From Microlunatus elymi (GTDB lineage: Bacteria > Actinomycetota > Actinomycetes > Propionibacteriales > Propionibacteriaceae): a DNA stretch of 64,000 bases. The notes under the pieces were generated by a model that made no database searches, was not told the DNA's origin, and saw only the letters and a list, made by a program, of their open reading frames with translations. Positions within the stretch are counted from its first letter, which is position 1, and every line of letters starts with the position of its first letter. Where the stretch lies: the NCBI RefSeq assembly GCF_007362775.1, contig NZ_CP041692.1, positions 2,604,001-2,668,000 on the forward strand, given 5' to 3'. Shown here one piece after another: positions 59,565 through 64,000 of the stretch. A program made the position numbers and the translations under genes.

Positions 59565-59628
59565 CATGGGCGGCGAAGATCACAGCGGACGCACGGACGC
59601 GGCCGAGGGTGCGCCGTAACCGGCTGCG

Positions 59629-59634
59629 TACGAT
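59629..59634 (+). promoter_or_regulatory. -10 hexamer TACGAT of the GNAT/acyl-CoA-synthetase gene
   Basis: TACGAT ends six bases before GTG 59641, supporting that start rather than the in-frame GTG 59635. Confidence 0.45.
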
Positions 59635-59640
59635 GTGCGC

Positions 59641-62343
59641 GTGCCCGTCGAGCGCAGTGCGAACCCACCCGGCTACCCGGCCGAATGGGAGGCGGATGTC
59701 GTTCTCAGCGACGGCGGTCTGGCCCGGCTGCGGCCGATCAGACCCGACGACGCGGACCTGCTGGTCGACTTCTACGCCCGGGTCTCCGACGAGTCCAAAT
59801 ACCTCCGCTTCTTCGCCCCGTACCCCCGGCTGAGCGACCGCGACGTCGAACGTTTCACCACCGTCGACTACGTCGACCGGGTCGCCTTCATCCTGACCGT
59901 CGGGGAGAAGATGATCGCCGTCGGCCGCTACGAGCGGCTGGAGGACGATCGGGCCGAGGTCGCCTTCTTGGTTGAGGATTCCCAGCAGGGCAGGGGAATC
60001 GGCCAGCTGCTGCTGGAGCATCTGGCCGAGGCCGCCCGAGAGCGCGGCATCACCGGCTTCGTCGCCGACGTGCTGCCGGAGAACGAGCGGATGGCCCAGG
60101 TGTTCGCCGAGGCCGGCTATCAGGTCTCCCGCGCGTACGAGGACGGCGTGCTCAGCGTCGAATTCCCGATCCTGCCCTCCGACACCTCGGTGGGGGTGAT
60201 GGAACGCCGCGAGCACCGGGCCGAGGGCGCCTCGATCCGGCGGATGCTGAACCCCGAACGGGTGGTGGTGCTCGGTGCCGGCGCCAAGGTGCAGACCATC
60301 GTGACGGCCATGTTGTCCGGCGGTTTTCGGGGCGAGCTGGTCGCGGTCAGCACCGACCACACTGCGGTCGCCGGCGTCCCGACCAGCCCGACCCTGGCCA
60401 CCGTCGACGGGCGCATCGACCTGGTCCTCGCCTCGATCCCGCGCGACGATCTGGGCGCCGCGGTGATCGACGCGGCGCACAAGGGCGCGCACGCGATGGT
60501 GGTGCTGACCGGTGCCGACATCGGCATCAACGACAGTCATCGGGTGGTCAGTCTGGCCAGGGCGTACGGGATCCGGGCGCTCGGGCCGGACGCGCTCGGT
60601 CTGATCAACACCGCCACCGACGTGGCGTTGACCGCGATCCCCGGCCCGGTGCCGCGCCCCGGATCGGTCGGCCTGTTCTGCCAGTCGGCGGCGACCGGGG
60701 TGGCGATGCTGGCACCGGCGATCCGGCGGCACCTGGGCATCTCCTCCTTCATCTCCACCGGCGAATACGCCGACGTCAGCGGCAACGACGTGATGCAGTA
60801 CTGGGAGGACGACGACGACACCCGGGTCTGCCTGATGTCCCTGGACACCCTGGGCAACCCGCGCAAGTTCACCCGGGTCATCCGCCGGTTGGCCCGCCGC
60901 AAGCCGGTGGTGGTCTACTCTCCCGGTCGGGCCCGGCGGACCTCGTACGCCTCCGGTGAGAGCACGCCGGCCGGTCAGAAGAGCCTCGCCCACGCACCCG
61001 AGGCGGCAGTGGACGCGTTGTTCCGGCAGTCCGGGGTGATCGTGGTCGGCCGGCGCGACGAGATGATCGGCATCGCCCAGGTCGCCGGCCGGCAGCCGCT
61101 GCCGGCGGGGCCGCGGACCCGGCTGATCACCAACTCCGAGACGCTGGCCCACCAGCTCGCCCAGACGGTCATCTCCAGCGGTCTGCTGCTGGCCGGCGAA
61201 CCGTGGGTGCTGCCGCCGAGTCAGCAGCCGGAGGCGATCGCCGAACTCGCCCGGAACGCGCTCGCCGACGACTCCTGCGACGCCGTACTGTGCGCGGTGG
61301 TCGGGGTGTTCGGCGCGGACCCGCAGGAGGCGCGCTGGCGGCTGGAGGAGCTGGCCGCGACCTCGACCAAGCCACTGCTGGCCGGATTCCTCGACTTCAC
61401 CGACGTGGAGGACGCCGACGAGGCGGAGGAACCCGACATCGGCCAGTCGCTGCCGATCTTCGACGCGCCGGTGGATGCGATCCGGGCGCTGGCCGCGGTC
61501 AGCGCCTACGCCCATTGGCGCGAACGCGATCCGGGCGCAGTGCCGATGCTGCAGGGGATCGACCCGGCCGCCGCCAAGCGGGTGATCAACAAGGCGCTTG
61601 CCGACGCTCCGGACGGCCGGCGGCTGACCGACGACGAGGCAGCCGACCTGCTGGCCGCGTACGGGATCGGACTGGTGCGGCAGCGCCGGGTCAACACCCT
61701 GAGCGAGGCGATGGAGGCCGGCGCCGGGTACGGCTGGAACGTGGTGTTGAAGGCCACCGCCGAGAAGGTACGAGGCCGGCCCGACCTGGCCAGCGTGTTC
61801 CGCAACCTGGACGGTCCGGATGCGATGAAACGGGCCTGGTCCGACCTCACCGAGCTGGTCGCCGAACTGGGCCCGGAGCCGCAAGCGCCCGGAATGGAAA
61901 CCGCCGGCACGGATGAGCTGGCCGCGGCGGCGCCGGTGGTGCAGCCGATGGTGGCACCGGGGGTCCCGCTGCGGGTGACCAGCCGGGAGGATGCGGCGTT
62001 CGGCCCGATCGTCGAACTCGGGCTGGCCGGCATCGCCAGTGACCTGCTCGGCGACACAGCCTTCCGGGTGCCGCCGTTGACCACGGTCGACGCCGCGGCG
62101 ATGGTGCGGGATCTGCGCGCCGCGCCGACCCTGTTCGGCCGCGGCGGCAGCCCGGGTGTGGACACCTCGAAGGTGGAGGAGTTGCTGCACCGGGTGTCGC
62201 AGCTCGCCGACGAGTTGCCCCAGCTGGCGTACCTGCTGCTGACTCCGTGCATCGCCACCCGGGCCGGCTTGTCGGTGCTGGGCGCCAGGATCGAGATCGC
62301 GCCGATCGGGGAGCATCGCGACCCGCTGGCCCGGGTGCTGTAA
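59641..62343 (+). CDS. GNAT acetyltransferase fused to ADP-forming acyl-CoA synthetase-like domains
   Basis: This 900-residue protein has an N-terminal GNAT domain (about 22-175) with acetyl-CoA motif SQQGRGIGQLLLEHLAEAA, a CoA-binding Rossmann domain (about 195-320; VVVLGAGAKVQTIVTAML), a succinyl-CoA synthetase-like flavodoxin domain, and a C-terminal ATP-grasp region. Relatives (Pat/PatZ protein lysine acetyltransferases) regulate acyl-CoA synthetases by acetylation, with a degenerate synthetase part; domain order is reversed compared with PatZ, as in several actinobacterial forms. GPDALGLINT in place of GPNCxG suggests a non-catalytic synthetase part. A target such as the AMP-binding ligase at 54-55.6 kb is speculation. 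Confidence 0.85.
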   Translation: MPVERSANPPGYPAEWEADVVLSDGGLARLRPIRPDDADLLVDFYARVSDESKYLRFFAPYPRLSDRDVERFTTVDYVDRVAFILTVGEKMIAVGRYERLEDDRAEVAFLVEDSQQGRGIGQLLLEHLAEAARERGITGFVADVLPENERMAQVFAEAGYQVSRAYEDGVLSVEFPILPSDTSVGVMERREHRAEGASIRRMLNPERVVVLGAGAKVQTIVTAMLSGGFRGELVAVSTDHTAVAGVPTSPTLATVDGRIDLVLASIPRDDLGAAVIDAAHKGAHAMVVLTGADIGINDSHRVVSLARAYGIRALGPDALGLINTATDVALTAIPGPVPRPGSVGLFCQSAATGVAMLAPAIRRHLGISSFISTGEYADVSGNDVMQYWEDDDDTRVCLMSLDTLGNPRKFTRVIRRLARRKPVVVYSPGRARRTSYASGESTPAGQKSLAHAPEAAVDALFRQSGVIVVGRRDEMIGIAQVAGRQPLPAGPRTRLITNSETLAHQLAQTVISSGLLLAGEPWVLPPSQQPEAIAELARNALADDSCDAVLCAVVGVFGADPQEARWRLEELAATSTKPLLAGFLDFTDVEDADEAEEPDIGQSLPIFDAPVDAIRALAAVSAYAHWRERDPGAVPMLQGIDPAAAKRVINKALADAPDGRRLTDDEAADLLAAYGIGLVRQRRVNTLSEAMEAGAGYGWNVVLKATAEKVRGRPDLASVFRNLDGPDAMKRAWSDLTELVAELGPEPQAPGMETAGTDELAAAAPVVQPMVAPGVPLRVTSREDAAFGPIVELGLAGIASDLLGDTAFRVPPLTTVDAAAMVRDLRAAPTLFGRGGSPGVDTSKVEELLHRVSQLADELPQLAYLLLTPCIATRAGLSVLGARIEIAPIGEHRDPLARVL

Positions 62344-62399
62344 TCGGGCCTGTGGATGGGGCGGCCGACCGTACTCACCCGGCGTGCAAGGATGTGCCC

Positions 62400-62981
62400 A
62401 TGCAGGCATCGACCACCATCCGGCAGGAGCTGCGCGCCGACATCGTGTCGTGCGGTTACTATCCCGACCTGGTCGAGGACGGGGTGCTGCTGGCCGCCGG
62501 TGACGAGCCGATCCTCAACTTCGCGGTGCACCACGAACCCACCTTCGACCGGGACGAGATCCACCGCCATCTGACCGTGTTGCTGCTGACCGGGAGCCGG
62601 CTGATCGTCGGGCACACGGATGATCATCTGGCCGAGGGCGGCGGCAACCAGACCTACGCGTCCTCGTCGACCGAATCGGTGTCGATCGGCAAGCTCTCCA
62701 GCGTGGTTCTGACCCGGGTGGTCGCCGACCCTGAGCGCTACCAGTCGCAGACCTCGCCGGTGTACGAGACCTGGCTGTCGATCGGCTGGGGGGCGATGCG
62801 GCGGGTCGACCTGGAGCCGGCCAGCTGTGGCGACCCGAACTGCGAAGCCGATCACGGCTACACCGGAAACCTGGTCGCCGACGATCTGACCATCCGGATG
62901 AGCAGCGCCGCCGACGGCGCGGAGCGGGTGGGCCGGCTGATCCGGTTCGCCACCGATCTGCAGCGGGCGGCCGGGCTGTGA
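62400..62981 (+). CDS. DUF5998 family protein
   Basis: This 193-residue protein reads MQASTTIRQELRADIVSCGY, LVEDGVLLAAGDEPILNFAV, HHEPTFDRDEIHRHLTVLLL, and SCGDPNCEADHGYTGNLVAD, where two Cys and a His may bind metal. The family is conserved in actinomycetes next to the phosphodiesterase gene that follows; its role is unknown. ATG 62400 has AAGGAT six bases upstream and no ribosome binding site. Its TGA overlaps the next GTG by four bases. Confidence 0.8.
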   Translation: MQASTTIRQELRADIVSCGYYPDLVEDGVLLAAGDEPILNFAVHHEPTFDRDEIHRHLTVLLLTGSRLIVGHTDDHLAEGGGNQTYASSSTESVSIGKLSSVVLTRVVADPERYQSQTSPVYETWLSIGWGAMRRVDLEPASCGDPNCEADHGYTGNLVADDLTIRMSSAADGAERVGRLIRFATDLQRAAGL

Positions 62982-64000
62982 CCGTCACCCGTGACAGCGC
63001 GCCTCCGGGAGCGTACGGCGGATCGGTGCGGCGGCTGCCGGAGATGATCCGGCCCTCGTACCAGCGGTCAACCCTGGCCGACCTGCTGCCCAGCATCGGC
63101 GCCCAGCTGGGCGTACGGGGGTGCGACGACATCCTGCAGCTGCCGCCGGCCGACCGTTACGTGGTGGTGCTGGTCGACGGGCTCGGCTGGCATCTGCTGC
63201 GTCGCGCGGTCCGCAACGCGGAGTACCTGACCAGCCTGCTCGGCGACGCCCGGCCGATCACTTCCGGGGTGCCGAGCACCACGGTGACCAGCCTGACCAG
63301 TCTGGGCACCGGGCTGACGCCTGGCGAGCACGGGATGGCCGGTTACACCTCCCGGGTGCCTGAGCTGGACAAGGTGCTCAACGCCCTCTACTGGGACGTG
63401 CCGATCAGCCCCGAGCGGTATCAGCCGCGGCCGACCCTGTTCGACCGGGCCGCCGAAGCCGGAGTCCGAGTGAGCTCGGTGTCACCGGCCCATTTCGCCG
63501 GCAGTGGGCTGACCCGGGCCGCCCAGCGCGGCGCTGAATTCGTCGGCTACCCGCCGGCAGCCGATGATCATGAACGCGCCGAACTGGTCACCCGGGCCGC
63601 GATGCAGGGTGAGCGCAGCCTGGTCTACGCGTACGAACGTGATCTTGATCATTGCGGCCACTCGCGTGGTTGCGAATCGCCGGACTGGTTGGACGTGCTG
63701 ACCCAGATCGACCGCAGGCTTGGGATGTTGCGTGATCAACTTCCCGATGAGGTGCGGATGATCATCACCGGTGATCATGGAATGATCGACATCCCGCGGG
63801 ACCTGAGGATCATCGCCGAGGACGAGTCGGAACTGCTCGTCGGGGTGGACGCCATCGCCGGCGAGGCGCGGTTCCGGCAGCTTTACGTCGACCGGGACAA
63901 CCCGCACTTGGTGGCCGCTCGATGGGCGGACCTGCTGGGCGACCGGGCCTGGGTCCGCACCCGCGGCGACGCCATCGACGACGGTTGGTTCGGCCCCGTC
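62978..64000 (+). CDS. Alkaline phosphatase superfamily nucleotide pyrophosphatase/phosphodiesterase, 5' part
   Basis: The first 341 residues are present; the frame is open at the window edge. YVVVLVDGLGWHLL carries the first metal Asp. SGVPSTTVTSLTSLGTGLTP GEHG contains the nucleophile Thr and the GxxPxxHG motif, here GLTPGEHGMAGY. ERDLDHCGHSRG and IITGDHGMID supply the remaining Asp and His metal ligands. The family hydrolyses phosphodiester or pyrophosphate bonds. GTG 62978 overlaps the DUF5998 stop (GTGA). No signal peptide is evident. Confidence 0.87.
   Translation, partial: MTVTRDSAPPGAYGGSVRRLPEMIRPSYQRSTLADLLPSIGAQLGVRGCDDILQLPPADRYVVVLVDGLGWHLLRRAVRNAEYLTSLLGDARPITSGVPSTTVTSLTSLGTGLTPGEHGMAGYTSRVPELDKVLNALYWDVPISPERYQPRPTLFDRAAEAGVRVSSVSPAHFAGSGLTRAAQRGAEFVGYPPAADDHERAELVTRAAMQGERSLVYAYERDLDHCGHSRGCESPDWLDVLTQIDRRLGMLRDQLPDEVRMIITGDHGMIDIPRDLRIIAEDESELLVGVDAIAGEARFRQLYVDRDNPHLVAARWADLLGDRAWVRTRGDAIDDGWFGPV

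Noticed and set aside
59416-62409. A 997-codon open frame on the minus strand opposite the GNAT/acyl-CoA-synthetase gene
   Set aside because: It is a high-GC antisense shadow: composition is Arg/His/Gly/Gln-rich, no family is recognisable, and the plus-strand frame carries clear domains.

Overview
The window is high-GC DNA with dense, mostly operonic coding and many GTG starts. Several starts sit six or seven bases after a TANNNT hexamer, as in leaderless transcripts. Together with a HrdB/SigA-type sigma factor next to a small zinc-ribbon gene and a second type IIA topoisomerase B subunit, fused PcaL, DosS-like sensor kinase, ANTAR proteins and DUF5998, this points to an actinomycete. A Propionibacteriales member of the Microlunatus/Friedmanniella kind is my inference; no 16S gene is present. 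I see no tRNA, rRNA, CRISPR array, prophage or intact insertion sequence.

Layout. 1-4.4 kb: end of a ThuA-like gene with a Gfo/Idh/MocA oxidoreductase, serA, and a flavin monooxygenase divergent from its MarR-type regulator. 4.4-10.2 kb: hrpA helicase, a PAC2 protein and a mazEF toxin-antitoxin pair. 10.2-16.8 kb: stress and redox block with acyl-CoA thioesterase, two ANTAR proteins, a kinase ATPase remnant, and a tightly coupled operon usp-acg-dosS preceded by a DosR-box-like palindrome. 16.5-23.2 kb: nickel-binding-type DUF4242 protein, AraC regulator, group-2 sigma factor, and two TetR regulators each divergent from an oxidoreductase with clear operators. 23.2-28.9 kb: prolyl oligopeptidase, thioesterase, HTH protein, glutamate-cysteine ligase family protein and a second Usp. 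29-33.4 kb: housekeeping sigA, zinc-ribbon protein and parE-like gene. 33.5-41.4 kb: catabolic island with a dioxygenase, a flavoprotein monooxygenase, the protocatechuate operon pcaHGBL, divergent pobA and an inositol-monophosphatase family gene. 41.5-49.9 kb: peptide-type ABC transporter with two paralogous Tat lipoprotein binding proteins. 50.4-59.5 kb: parC-like gene, CHAD protein, acyl-CoA synthetase, glpK, a DUF559 endonuclease-like gene and a formylglycine-generating enzyme. 59.6-64 kb: GNAT/acyl-CoA-synthetase fusion, DUF5998 and a truncated phosphodiesterase.

Functional links. 4-hydroxybenzoate would be hydroxylated by PobA to protocatechuate, which PcaHG, PcaB and PcaL convert to 3-oxoadipate; the later steps are outside the window. 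The Usp/Acg/DosS operon looks like part of a hypoxia/redox regulon. SigA and the type IIA topoisomerase pair are core functions, separated here by the catabolic and transport island.

The most unusual signals are not genes: (i) a 54-bp near-palindromic repeat present four times at gene boundaries, once holding a stop codon and once a likely start codon; (ii) a DUF559 gene bracketed by two related long hairpins; (iii) strong over-representation of TGATCA in coding and non-coding DNA, well over 100 sites by my hand count against about five expected from base composition; (iv) a 49-bp direct repeat pair in the 530-bp gap before parC; (v) short dispersed repeats read as PEPVEG and RQAQG inside hrpA.
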